A DNA stretch of 64,000 nt. Origin: Lachnospiraceae bacterium (GTDB lineage: Bacteria; Bacillota; Clostridia; Lachnospirales; Lachnospiraceae). Shown in pieces: positions 7,389 to 16,358 of this stretch. The stretch spans positions 1 through 64,000 of the forward strand of contig JAJPWX010000009.1 of NCBI GenBank assembly GCA_021205755.1, written 5' to 3'. The notes beneath the pieces are model-generated. The model saw nothing but the letters and a program-made list of their open reading frames with translations. It searched no databases and was not told the DNA's origin. Both the position numbers and the translations under genes were made by a program. The first letter of the stretch is position 1. Every line of letters starts with the position of its first letter.

Positions 7389-10235
7389 ATGTCATATACC
7401 GCTGATATGATCAATATTGATTCTCAGGATCACGCAAAGCTGGCATCCAACACACGCAAGCTGCGCGAGCTGGCGGAGCTTTTACAACATTCCGGCATTT
7501 CCATTTTTGAATACTTTCCAGAGGAAGATCTGCTGCTGGTTTACGATGGCAATCTCAAAATCAAACGTCAGCTGCCTGACTACCTGAAGCGATTCGATGA
7601 GGTCACGCAGATTTCTGCGGCAGACCGGCCATCCGTGGCGGAATTGATGCGCGGAAACCGGACCGAGCCGGTGGAAGTTCAGATGCGCGACGCGAACGGC
7701 CGTATTTCCAACTGTATTTTTTCCCTTCCGCAGTCAGATTCTGAGGAGACTCCCGGCCATTCCCTCGTTGGTACGATTACTGATGTTACGCTGGAGCGTG
7801 AACGTGAGAATATCCTGAAGGAAAAAGCACAGCGCGATTCCATGACAATGCTTTATAATCATTCCTATGGCAAGGAAAAGATTGAACAATATCTGCGCCA
7901 CAAGAATCCATATTCTTCCTGCGGCCTTCTGATAATAGATATTGATTATTTTAAAACCGTTAACGATGTCTACGGGCATTTATTCGGAGACATTGTGCTC
8001 ACAGAGCTGGCCAGTCTCCTCGCACGGTCTTTCAACCGGACGGATGTGATTATGAGAGCCGGCGGCGATGAGTTTGTCATCCTGATGGAAGAAGCGTCCC
8101 ATACTGCCCTTGTCAAAAAAACAACCGAGCTCATGAAAGAAATACGTGCCCTGCGATTCCGTGAAAACGATTCAACCATTACCTGCAGCATCGGGGTCTG
8201 CTTTCTTCCGGAGAATCTGACTGGTTATACCTATGACCAGCTGTTTGCAAATGCGGATTGGGCGCTTTACCGGGCAAAAGAGCATGGTCGCAACCGCTTT
8301 GAATTCTGTGATAATCTGAAACGCTACGAGGAATCAGAAACACATCAGAATGCCCTCCTGTCTCCCGAATCCAGCGCTCTTTATCTGCAAAACGACATCA
8401 TCTCCACTGTTCTGGAGATTTTTGAAAAACGAAATACATTCGAAGCAGCGATCTACCAGGCGCTCGAACTGATTGGGGGACACTTTCACCTGGACCGCAT
8501 CACAGTCGTCCGTACAGACACCGGTGCCCGTATGGCCGGGCGGCAATTTCAATGGCTGGGCAAAAATATCCCTGAAGCGCTCCCGACAGAGTCCAGCTTC
8601 GAAAAAGAAGATTTCCTCACCCTTTTCAACAGCTATGACAGCGATGGCACTATTGTTCTTCATTATGACAATATGGCGATGTATTCAAAGAGCGCTGCGG
8701 ATCTCCTGATGCAGGGCGAAGCAAAAACCGTTGTCTACGCAGCTCTGTACTGTGAAGGGAAATACACTGGCGCCATCTCCTATGTTGTCTGCCAGAACAA
8801 GCGGGAATGGACCACCGTACAGCGCCATCAGCTTGGTGTTCTGACCAAAATCATCTCAGCGCATCTGGCAAAACACCTGGCAATCGAGGCTTCCGGAACA
8901 GGCTCAGCCGCCTCGCCAAGCTTTGATTCCCTGACTGGGCTGGTCTCCTTTACCCGCTTCCGCGATGATCTGGAGCATCTGATTCAGGCCGGACAGACAG
9001 ACAACCTCGTGGTCGTTTATACCGATTTTGTCAATTTCAAATACCTGAACAAAAAATACGGATACCGTATGGGCGATTTCCTGCTTAAGGATTTTGCAAG
9101 CTGCATTTACGGAACCATGAAAAGCGACCAGGATACCTGTTTCTCACGTATCGTATCGGATCAGTTTATCTTTTTCATGTATTATACAGGTTCTGACCGG
9201 GAACAGGCCCGAAACGCTGTCCACAAGATCAATGAAGATTTTATCAATGCGCATGCATCCTTCTTCCCAGATGTAAACTTAAGTCTTCGCTCCGGTATCT
9301 ATTTTGTCGAACCAGACTGCGGCAGTGCTTCCGCCGCGATTGACGCCGCAAACAGCGCGCGCCGTCAGGTAGACAGTGCATCCGGGAACTTCGCCTGCCT
9401 CTATGATAAACAGCTCAACCTCGAGCAAACACGGGAAACGGAGATCATTAATAACATGGGAATTGCCCTGAAAAACGGCGAGTTTCAGGTCTTCATGCAG
9501 CCGAAATTCTCCCTTCAGGATTATTCCATCATCGGTGCGGAAGCACTGGTGCGCTGGATCAAGCCGGACGGCACTGTCATGCCGCCAGACTCCTTTATTC
9601 CTATTTATGAACGCACAGGAAAAATATCCGAACTGGATTTCTATGTATTTGAACAGGTAGCTGCTTTTCTCGCCAAAAACAACGCACTCGGACGCAGACA
9701 GGTGCCGATTTCCATCAATGCCTCCATCCTGCACGCCTCCGACAGCAATACCGTGAAGCACTATCTCGACATTCTGAAAAAATACAATGTTGATCCGTCC
9801 CTGACAGAAATCGAGCTCACGGAAACCGCTACCGTGTCCGATTACACCAACGTTGTCCAGCTCTTCCAGCAGCTTCAGAATGTCAATATGCTGACCTCGC
9901 TCGACGATTTCGGAGCCGGATACTCCGTTCTGAACACGATCACGGAAATTCCGGTCAACACGGTCAAGCTTGACCGCGTCTTCATTACCCGCTGCGAAGC
10001 GAGTGAAAAGGGCATTTACTTTCTGAAACAGATCATTTCCATGGTCAAAGGCCTGGGATACCGTGTGATCTGCGAGGGGGTCGAGACAGAAGACCAGATC
10101 GCGATCCTGCAGGAGGCCGGCTGCGAAGAAGCGCAGGGCTACTGGTTCTCCAAGCCCCTGCCGTTGGACGAGTATGAGAAGCTGATGTATGGAAGCGAAA
10201 CAGCAATAAGCGCTGAAAGTACTCCGGCACCGTAA
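7389..10235 (+). CDS. cyclic-di-GMP turnover protein: PAS-like / GGDEF / GAF-like / degenerate GGDEF / EAL
   Basis: A 948-residue cytosolic signalling protein. The order is a PAS-like sensor (about 20-120), an intact diguanylate cyclase domain with GGDEF at 225-229, a GAF-like region (about 330-490), a second GGDEF-fold domain whose active site reads SDQF (590-593) instead of GGDEF, and an EAL phosphodiesterase domain. The EAL domain keeps EAL at 718-720, SINAS, ELTETAT, LDDFGAGYS, VKLDRVF, CEGVET and AQGYWFSKP, so it looks active. The ATG at 7389 is chosen for its GACGAGGTGAC site; a longer in-frame form lacks one. No membrane helix. The net direction of c-di-GMP change cannot be told from sequence. 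Confidence 0.9.
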   Translation: MSYTADMINIDSQDHAKLASNTRKLRELAELLQHSGISIFEYFPEEDLLLVYDGNLKIKRQLPDYLKRFDEVTQISAADRPSVAELMRGNRTEPVEVQMRDANGRISNCIFSLPQSDSEETPGHSLVGTITDVTLERERENILKEKAQRDSMTMLYNHSYGKEKIEQYLRHKNPYSSCGLLIIDIDYFKTVNDVYGHLFGDIVLTELASLLARSFNRTDVIMRAGGDEFVILMEEASHTALVKKTTELMKEIRALRFRENDSTITCSIGVCFLPENLTGYTYDQLFANADWALYRAKEHGRNRFEFCDNLKRYEESETHQNALLSPESSALYLQNDIISTVLEIFEKRNTFEAAIYQALELIGGHFHLDRITVVRTDTGARMAGRQFQWLGKNIPEALPTESSFEKEDFLTLFNSYDSDGTIVLHYDNMAMYSKSAADLLMQGEAKTVVYAALYCEGKYTGAISYVVCQNKREWTTVQRHQLGVLTKIISAHLAKHLAIEASGTGSAASPSFDSLTGLVSFTRFRDDLEHLIQAGQTDNLVVVYTDFVNFKYLNKKYGYRMGDFLLKDFASCIYGTMKSDQDTCFSRIVSDQFIFFMYYTGSDREQARNAVHKINEDFINAHASFFPDVNLSLRSGIYFVEPDCGSASAAIDAANSARRQVDSASGNFACLYDKQLNLEQTRETEIINNMGIALKNGEFQVFMQPKFSLQDYSIIGAEALVRWIKPDGTVMPPDSFIPIYERTGKISELDFYVFEQVAAFLAKNNALGRRQVPISINASILHASDSNTVKHYLDILKKYNVDPSLTEIELTETATVSDYTNVVQLFQQLQNVNMLTSLDDFGAGYSVLNTITEIPVNTVKLDRVFITRCEASEKGIYFLKQIISMVKGLGYRVICEGVETEDQIAILQEAGCEEAQGYWFSKPLPLDEYEKLMYGSETAISAESTPAP

Positions 10236-10286
10236 ACATATGCGGAAACTGTACCCGTTTCCGGTTAACCGAAAAATAACAGTCTC

Positions 10287-11744
10287 TCACTTCACTTTCA
10301 GTGGAAATACGACCATGAATTTTGTCATCCCATCACCACAGCTCACCGAAATTTTTGCCCGGTGCGCTGTGGCGATGGCTTTCGCAATCGAAAGCCCCAG
10401 CCCATAATGTGCCTGCGCGGCCCCATCCTGCCCGCTGACTGTGCGCGAGGAATCCACACGATAGAATCGGTCAAAAATCCGGTCCGTGGACTCCGGCGGA
10501 ATCGGGTCTCCTTCATTCGCCACGGTTAGAATCGCTGAGCCTTTTCCACCTTCCAGCGATACCACTATCCGCCCGGAGGGATTTGTATGTGCAAATGCGT
10601 TATCAACCAGGATCGATATCAATTTCCCGATCTGTGAAGCTTCTCCGGCAATAAATATGTCATCCGCAATCTCACAGGACAGTTCAAATCCTTCTTCAAA
10701 TGCCCTCGCCTCAAACGGAAGTACACCGGCAGTGACCGCCCGTCCAAGATCCATACGCTCCAGCTGTTCTGCCTGTGACGTCAGACTCTCCGCGCGCAGC
10801 AAATCCAGGAGGCTGCGTACGATTTCTGTCATCCTGCTGTTCTCGTAGCGGATATTATCCAGCCACCGATTTTCCCCAATCTCCCGCTGCAAAAGCTCCG
10901 CATTCGTACTGATCGTGGAAACCGGCGTTTTTAATTCATGCCCTGCGTCAGAGATAAACTGATTCTGCCGCCTGTAGTTTTCTTCCAGCGGACGGATAAT
11001 CCACCCCGACAGGAAAATTGCCAGAACCAGCACCACCACGATAGCTACAGCGCCAAAAATCACCGTATAGCGCAGAAGTGTGATAATGCTCTCCCCGACC
11101 ACCGTATTATCCATCATGGAGACAAGCGTGTAATCCTCCCCGGAAACCAGGTAGATCATATTTCTGGAAATACCATAGGACTTTCCGGTTTCCAGAAACG
11201 ACTGCGCCAGCTCCGTCAGCACCTCATCCGACATCTGGGATGGATCGTCATTATTCACCTGAAGTACGCTGCCGTCTGCGGAAAACACAACTGAATAAAA
11301 CGTAGAGAGCTCTAGACGGCGGCGGGAGATGCCGTAAGTGTCATCTGTCCCTGCCAAATCTCCCAAAGCAGACCCTGAAGCGGCAAAGGAATCATCCTTT
11401 ATAATCTTCCGGTATTCATTCTCACCTGCCCCCGAAGTCGCGTCTATCGTTTCCGGTAATTCTTCTTCGGACAGCTCACTGGCTATCCGTCCATCCTCCG
11501 GCACTTCACCATTCGCTGATTCTTCATCCGGCAGCCTGTCTCCGGAATCATCCCCATCCACGTCCGTATCCGGCAGCCCGCCATTCTCCAGATATTCTCT
11601 TGCGTACAGCTCCAGCATACTCCGGTTTTCCTGACTCATTTCACGGTAACTGACCCCATAGATCACGGCGATCGTCCCCAACAGAGTCAGAAGCAGAATT
11701 GCCATCAAAAGCGCGACGATTTTTATTCTTGATCTTCGAAACAT
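10287..11744 (-). CDS. membrane sensor histidine kinase
   Basis: A 485-residue sensor kinase. It has an N-terminal membrane helix (about 7-29), an extracellular region of about 190 residues that includes a Ser/Asp/Glu-rich low-complexity segment (about 60-110), and a second helix (about 222-246, FGAVAIVVVLVLAIFLSGW). H269 in DAGHELKTP is the phospho-acceptor. The ATPase domain has an N-box (ILVDNAFAHT) and GLGLSIAKAI. It lies 117 bases downstream of its response regulator on the same strand. The ligand is unknown; the mixed acidic sensor region does not match a family I recognise. Confidence 0.92.
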   Translation of the reverse strand: MFRRSRIKIVALLMAILLLTLLGTIAVIYGVSYREMSQENRSMLELYAREYLENGGLPDTDVDGDDSGDRLPDEESANGEVPEDGRIASELSEEELPETIDATSGAGENEYRKIIKDDSFAASGSALGDLAGTDDTYGISRRRLELSTFYSVVFSADGSVLQVNNDDPSQMSDEVLTELAQSFLETGKSYGISRNMIYLVSGEDYTLVSMMDNTVVGESIITLLRYTVIFGAVAIVVVLVLAIFLSGWIIRPLEENYRRQNQFISDAGHELKTPVSTISTNAELLQREIGENRWLDNIRYENSRMTEIVRSLLDLLRAESLTSQAEQLERMDLGRAVTAGVLPFEARAFEEGFELSCEIADDIFIAGEASQIGKLISILVDNAFAHTNPSGRIVVSLEGGKGSAILTVANEGDPIPPESTDRIFDRFYRVDSSRTVSGQDGAAQAHYGLGLSIAKAIATAHRAKISVSCGDGMTKFMVVFPLKVK

Positions 11745-11861
11745 TTCGATTCCCCAATCTTAGACCCGTTTCCTGTGTCATTTTCTTAACCCGTCAACCA
11801 TTATCCATATTATGGCATTCGCCATATGGCTGTAATTGTTCAGGTACACATCACTTTGGCT

Positions 11862-12536
11862 TTACCCCAGCAGCTCATACCCCAGTCCGCGCACTGCCTT
11901 AATCTCCGTCTTCGAGCCGATAAAGGCCAGTTTTTTCCGGCAGAAAGAAATATAAACCTCCACGTTATTATACTCCGCACTGCTCTCATATCCCCACACC
12001 TTCAGAGCCAGCTTCTCCCGCGACACAATTGTCCCCTGCTTCGCGATCAGGTACTCCATCAGATGCAGTTCCTTTTCCCCCAGCCGAATCTCCTGCCCTG
12101 TCAGCGTGCAGGAAAGAATCGCCGTACTCGAATCCAACGTCAGATCCCCCACCCGCAGTCTTCCGTCCGCGGCAGGCACATTCCTCCGGCAGAGTGCGCG
12201 CACCCGCGCCAGCAATTCCTCCACCATAAACGGCTTCGTCAGATAATCATCCGCCCCGGCATCCAGCCCTTTAACTTTATCCGCCAATTCACTCTTCGCC
12301 GTCAGCATCAGCACCGGTGTACGGACATTCTCCTGCCGCACTTGCCGAATCACGGAAAAGCCATCCAGCTTCGGCAGCATCACATCCAGAATCACCGCGT
12401 CATAAATGCCGCTCAAAATCGCGTCCAGGCCGCTCTCTCCATCGTAACAGACATCCACATCATAGTTTTCCTGGCGCAGAACCTCCGCTACCGCCTCCGC
12501 CATGCGCCGCTCATCCTCTACTAATAGAAGTTTCAT
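11862..12536 (-). CDS. OmpR/PhoB-type response regulator
   Basis: A 224-residue two-domain regulator. The receiver domain has acidic residues in VEDE near the N-terminus, phospho-acceptor D51 in VILDVMLPK, and the conserved T and K (MLTAKSE, YLTKPF). The C-terminal winged helix (about 125-222) has LGEKELHLMEYL and VEVYISFCRKKL and ends RGLGYELLG. It is the first gene of the pair with the kinase that follows, so an operon is likely. Target genes are not evident here. Confidence 0.94.
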   Translation of the reverse strand: MKLLLVEDERRMAEAVAEVLRQENYDVDVCYDGESGLDAILSGIYDAVILDVMLPKLDGFSVIRQVRQENVRTPVLMLTAKSELADKVKGLDAGADDYLTKPFMVEELLARVRALCRRNVPAADGRLRVGDLTLDSSTAILSCTLTGQEIRLGEKELHLMEYLIAKQGTIVSREKLALKVWGYESSAEYNNVEVYISFCRKKLAFIGSKTEIKAVRGLGYELLG

Positions 12537-12637
12537 ACGTTTCCTCCCGTGTTCTCTTCCAAGTTATCTAATACACCTGTTCAGAATAGAAAGCTGCACG
12601 GGCTTTTGTCTATGGTTCTGAACCGCTATAGTCTCTG

Positions 12638-12684
12638 CAAAAAGCCGACAAGCGCGGTATATTCTCCCGCCAGCCTGTCGGCTC
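12638..12684 (-). terminator. Rho-independent terminator after mazEF
   Basis: Stem AGCCGACA (12643-12650) with TGTCGGCT (12676-12683), followed on the minus strand by a T run, 80 bases beyond the mazF stop. Confidence 0.7.
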
Positions 12685-12764
12685 TCTACGGACAACCTCT
12701 TCGGTACCAGTATAACAGAAAAAGCTTGAAATGAAATTGAAAGTCACAAAAAGTACAGTAAAAA

Positions 12765-13088
12765 TCAACCGCCTTGCCCATTATAAGGATAGTAGTCAAA
12801 AATGCCCTGAATGGCATCGGTAATGTCCATGATGCTTTCTATCTTCAATTCTCCCATCTTCTTGTAACCACGAACACGCAGATCCAACAATTTTAGCTGT
12901 TCACACAATACAATCCCTTCTGTATCACTCCATGCAACAGGAATATGCAGCGGATCCGCTGCTGCATTTTCTTGAATCGGGCAGACAATAACCTGTTCCG
13001 ATCGGTTAAAAAAATCTTTGCTGACTACAAGAACCGGAAAAGAAAGTTTTTCGATTTTTAAAATATCTCCCTGTGAGATTGTAAACAT
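12765..13088 (-). CDS. mazF: MazF/PemK-type endoribonuclease toxin
   Basis: A 107-residue toxin expected to cut single-stranded mRNA. The family order is visible: QGDILKIEKLSFPVLVVSKDFFN, the core strand VIVCPIQENAAADPLHIPV, then EGIVLCEQLKLLDLRVRG. The last corresponds to the usual SxVxxxQxRxxD region, with the usual serine and arginine positions altered, which is seen in PemK-type subfamilies. Its start lies 3 bases after the mazE stop, so translation is probably coupled. Local DNA is richer in A+T than neighbours, consistent with acquisition. Confidence 0.85.
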   Translation of the reverse strand: MFTISQGDILKIEKLSFPVLVVSKDFFNRSEQVIVCPIQENAAADPLHIPVAWSDTEGIVLCEQLKLLDLRVRGYKKMGELKIESIMDITDAIQGIFDYYPYNGQGG

Positions 13089-13091
13089 CTA

Positions 13092-13334
13092 TTACCACAT
13101 CTCCCTTCCGGTCGATTCTCCCCACGATATTTCCTCATAAGGGCCAAGTTTACCTCCATATTCAGCAGCCCGCTCTTCCAGTGTCTTATGCCGGAATGTT
13201 TTAGACAGTATGATGTCTCCGTTTACCACTTTGACATCAAGATACTCATTTAAACAAATCCCCAGTGAATCCAATAATTCTTTCGACAAACGGATTCCCT
13301 GACTGTTACCCCATGCTTTTACCTGTGCTACCAT
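13092..13334 (-). CDS. mazE: MazE/AbrB-type antitoxin
   Basis: An 80-residue antitoxin. The N-terminal swapped-hairpin AbrB fold (VKAWGNSQGIRLSKELLDSLG) binds DNA. The C-terminal tail (LEERAAEYGGKLGPYEEISWGES) is the expected toxin-neutralising segment. The ATG at 13334 is supported by AAGGAG 8 bases upstream; an upstream ATG that adds 11 residues has none. A perfect palindrome overlaps its promoter, so autoregulation is likely. Confidence 0.88.
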   Translation of the reverse strand: MVAQVKAWGNSQGIRLSKELLDSLGICLNEYLDVKVVNGDIILSKTFRHKTLEERAAEYGGKLGPYEEISWGESTGREMW

Positions 13335-13420
13335 GTTTTTTTCTCCTTTCTGCCACGTTTTTAGCAAGAACAGACAGCTCTATATTACTGTTTCTTCATA
13401 ACTGTGTAGTATCAAACTGT

Positions 13421-13443
13421 TAGTATATACAAAGTATATACTA
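13421..13443 (-). promoter_or_regulatory. mazEF operator overlapping the promoter
   Basis: TAGTATATAC-AAA-GTATATACTA, a perfect 10-base inverted repeat with a 3-base centre. On the minus strand it overlaps a TATATA -10 located 17 bases after CTGACA. The position, about 90 bases before mazE, fits binding by the MazE or MazEF complex. Confidence 0.7.
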
Positions 13444-13483
13444 TGTTGTCAGTAAAAGCAAGCCATTTGCCATTCTTTTTCAA

Positions 13484-13511
13484 TTTACTTTCAATCTTTT
13501 TGTTGTATGAT
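13484..13511 (+). promoter_or_regulatory. promoter of the secreted esterase gene
   Basis: TTTACT (13484-13489), 16-base spacer, TATGAT (13506-13511), with the start codon 33 bases on. An AAAGGAG site precedes the ATG at 13544. Confidence 0.55.
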
Positions 13512-13543
13512 AGTATCTATAAAATCGAAAGGAGATTTTCACT

Positions 13544-16108
13544 ATGAAGAAAAAATGGCTGTCTTTCCTTCTGGCAGGCACGCTTTGTCTTTCGGGACTT
13601 TCCGCGCCGCTGACCGGAAGTGCGGAGGAATCCGGCGAAACGGCGTCGGATACTTCGGCCGATTCGGATGTGACTACTGCGGTTTCTGACCAGGAGTATA
13701 TTGAAAACACTTTGAATCTCGCAAACAATGAAGACCAGACCTGGACGTACCAGGAGAGTGCGGACGCGTGGGTGCTCTCGATCGTCTCGGCGGTCGCTTA
13801 CCCGGAACTGCCGGATGAGCAGGGCGTATCGGTCTGTGTGCCGGGCGCGTATGTTACCGGTATTGATACAGATGGCGACGGTGTGGCAGATGTGACGGCG
13901 GAATCTGCTGTGGAGTCTGGTTCGACTTCCATCAATGGTTCGCTGGTGATCGATTATGAGGCGGAGATTGTGAGCACCAATGGACAGACTTACACGGCAG
14001 CGACGGCTCCAGTCATTTTAAATACGGGAGCGGCTGGATACAGTTCTTCGAACAACTCCACAGCAGCGACGACCTACGCGGCAGAGGGCTATATCAATGT
14101 GGCCTGCGGCAACCGCGGAAAACAGGACACCGCAACGGATGAGGATGGGAATACCTATTACACAGGCGACGCCCCATCCTGTCTGGTGGATCAGAAAGCC
14201 GCGACACGTTTTGTAAAATACAACATCCTGCTCGGCAACCTGCCAGGCAATGTGGATTATTTCGTTTCCACCGGCGGTTCGGGCGGCGGCGCGCATGCGA
14301 CCATGTTTGCGGCGACCTCGAACAATTCCGATTTCTATGATTATCAGATCGAAGCGGGCGCGGTCGGCGTCTACCGTCTGGAGGACGGCAGCTATTCCAC
14401 TACGGTCACCATCGACGGCGTAGATTATGAAATCTCAGACGGCGCATGGGGCTGTGTCGCGTATAGTGCGATTACCTCTCTGTATGAGGGCGACATGGCG
14501 ATGGCGTTTGAGTATTACATGGACACGACCTATGATTTTGGTTCTTCATTCCAGGAGCAGCTCGCGGCATACCTGTCCGAAGCTTATATGGAATACATCA
14601 ATGAGCAAAATCTTTCTGTAGAAGAATCGGCGGTCGGATTTGATCTGAATGAGGATGGCGACACGGATGATACAATCGCGCTGACCATCGAGTATGATCT
14701 GGAGGCTTATCCGGAAACCAACGGCTATTATGGCACCTATCTGGATCTTTATCTGGCAGAGTTTACTTCAAACCTGCAGTGGTATCTTGACAACCTCGAC
14801 TACGCGGACGGCTGGACCTGGTTTGATGCAGACGGCAACGCGCTCAGCGATGAGGAAGTAGCTGCCATGACAACCGAGGACAAAGCGACTGCATTTATTG
14901 AAGGGCGTTATGCGTCTTCCGGCACCAGCGAAATGGGCGGCGGCACAGGCGACCTGCCGAGCGGCATGAACGGTGCGTTAGACTTCGCAGACACAGATGA
15001 CATGGATTTATCCGATCTGGGTGATCTGTCTGATCTGGGTGGAATGCCAGATGGCGATACTGCTGGTGGAATGCGCGGCGGCATGGACGGAGACAACGCA
15101 GGCGGACGCGGCGGCATGGGCGGACACACAGACGGAACCACTTCAGATGATATCGATTCTGATAGCACAGATGCGGTTTCCGATGAAGCTGCAGACGCAG
15201 CTGAGCTTACGGATGGAGAACTGCCGGGCGATATCAGCGAAGCAGGTGATCTCACAGATGGCGATCTGCCGGGCAATATCAGTGAAGCGGGTGATGTTCC
15301 TGATAATGCAGCAGCTCCCGATGACTCAACCGATGCGGATGCAGCCGAAGAAGAAACCACCGCGGCAAATGATAATACCGCAAATCAGCTTGAAGTAGGT
15401 ACGCCTGACGCTGGTACGACGCAGTCCGCGACCGGATCTCAGGATTCCGCGAACTATTCCACCTATGAAGAAATGGTCGAGGCGTATGAGACAGACATCG
15501 CCTCTATCCTGGAAGGCGACAAATACGGCAATAACATTGTTTCACTGTACAATCCGCTGAACTACATCGGCGCGGAAGACACAGACGACGCGACCTGGGT
15601 AAGAATTGTGATGGGCGCTTCGGAAGGCGATATGTCTATGTTCACTTCCCTGAACCTGCAGATTGCCATGCTGAACGCTGGTATTGACGCAGAAATTGAA
15701 TGGCAGTGGAACGGCGGCCATGTACCGTCCGAAATTTTCGGAAACTCTCTCGCACTCTATGTCGACCAGATGTACGGTGAGTACGTAGAAGGCGCGGCAG
15801 CCATCGAGAAAACAGCCGCAGAAAAACAGACCACCAACGGCACCGCGACAGAAGCGACCGGCACGGACATCTCGAGCTGGGTCAACTATGAGGATGTCAC
15901 CAGTGTATCCTTCTCCCTCGCTGACGCAGTCGCATACCGCACCAACGGTGCAAGCAAGGCAATCCCTGGCTTCGACGTAATTGACTACGGCCAGGAAGAC
16001 TATGTGTTCGGCAACACCGAGCAGGACGCGCGGCACTGGAATACATTCCTGCTGGAAATTTTCCAGACCTACGCAGATGTACTCTCTCCGCTGTTTAACC
16101 AGGGATGA
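13544..16108 (+). CDS. large secreted tannase-like (subtype B) alpha/beta-hydrolase
   Basis: An 854-residue exported esterase. The signal peptide (about 1-27) ends near GSA. The body resembles bacterial subtype B tannases from memory of the Lactobacillus enzyme: VCVPGAYV, TAPVILNTGAAGY, CLVDQKAATRFVKYN, LPGNVDYFVSTGGSGGGAH, then NPLNYIG and a C-terminal acid and histidine. The probable triad is S246, D696 (GASEGDMSM) and H726 (WNGGHVPSE). A Gly/Asp/Met- and Thr/Ala-rich low-complexity linker (about 465-640) splits the catalytic parts. A segment with IPGFDVIDYG and GNTEQDARHW sits after the histidine, whereas I recall it before the acid in the Lactobacillus enzyme. Substrate (tannin or other phenolic ester) is inferred. 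Confidence 0.68.
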   Translation: MKKKWLSFLLAGTLCLSGLSAPLTGSAEESGETASDTSADSDVTTAVSDQEYIENTLNLANNEDQTWTYQESADAWVLSIVSAVAYPELPDEQGVSVCVPGAYVTGIDTDGDGVADVTAESAVESGSTSINGSLVIDYEAEIVSTNGQTYTAATAPVILNTGAAGYSSSNNSTAATTYAAEGYINVACGNRGKQDTATDEDGNTYYTGDAPSCLVDQKAATRFVKYNILLGNLPGNVDYFVSTGGSGGGAHATMFAATSNNSDFYDYQIEAGAVGVYRLEDGSYSTTVTIDGVDYEISDGAWGCVAYSAITSLYEGDMAMAFEYYMDTTYDFGSSFQEQLAAYLSEAYMEYINEQNLSVEESAVGFDLNEDGDTDDTIALTIEYDLEAYPETNGYYGTYLDLYLAEFTSNLQWYLDNLDYADGWTWFDADGNALSDEEVAAMTTEDKATAFIEGRYASSGTSEMGGGTGDLPSGMNGALDFADTDDMDLSDLGDLSDLGGMPDGDTAGGMRGGMDGDNAGGRGGMGGHTDGTTSDDIDSDSTDAVSDEAADAAELTDGELPGDISEAGDLTDGDLPGNISEAGDVPDNAAAPDDSTDADAAEEETTAANDNTANQLEVGTPDAGTTQSATGSQDSANYSTYEEMVEAYETDIASILEGDKYGNNIVSLYNPLNYIGAEDTDDATWVRIVMGASEGDMSMFTSLNLQIAMLNAGIDAEIEWQWNGGHVPSEIFGNSLALYVDQMYGEYVEGAAAIEKTAAEKQTTNGTATEATGTDISSWVNYEDVTSVSFSLADAVAYRTNGASKAIPGFDVIDYGQEDYVFGNTEQDARHWNTFLLEIFQTYADVLSPLFNQG

Positions 16109-16180
16109 TATAGAAGAAAGCTAAGGAATTATTATGCGCAGAATTTTCTGCGCGGCTCAAAAGCTATAAAAATATATGTG

Positions 16181-16226
16181 AAAAAGCCCAGCCAGGATTT
16201 ATTCAAATCCCGATTGGGCTTTTTCG
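16181..16226 (+). terminator. terminator of the esterase gene
   Basis: AAAAAGCCCA pairs with TGGGCTTTTT around an inner GGATTT/AAATCC stem. The T run serves the plus strand, and the A run makes it possibly bidirectional with the mutase gene that converges on it. A smaller GCGCAGAA/TTCTGCGC hairpin precedes it. Confidence 0.8.
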
Positions 16227-16358
16227 TACGCACATGGATATAAGGGAATCATTCATCTCCACAAGGCATATTCTCCTCTACGCCTCATTTCGATCCGCGC
16301 TATCAGATTATTCGCGTAATTCGCCGCCGCAAGCGCCGCGAACTTCTTGCGGGTCACA

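Noticed and set aside
10243-10263. Terminator between the GGDEF/EAL gene and the kinase gene
   Set aside because: A CGGAAAC/GTTTCCG stem of 7 bp is present but neither side has a T run, so it was not called.
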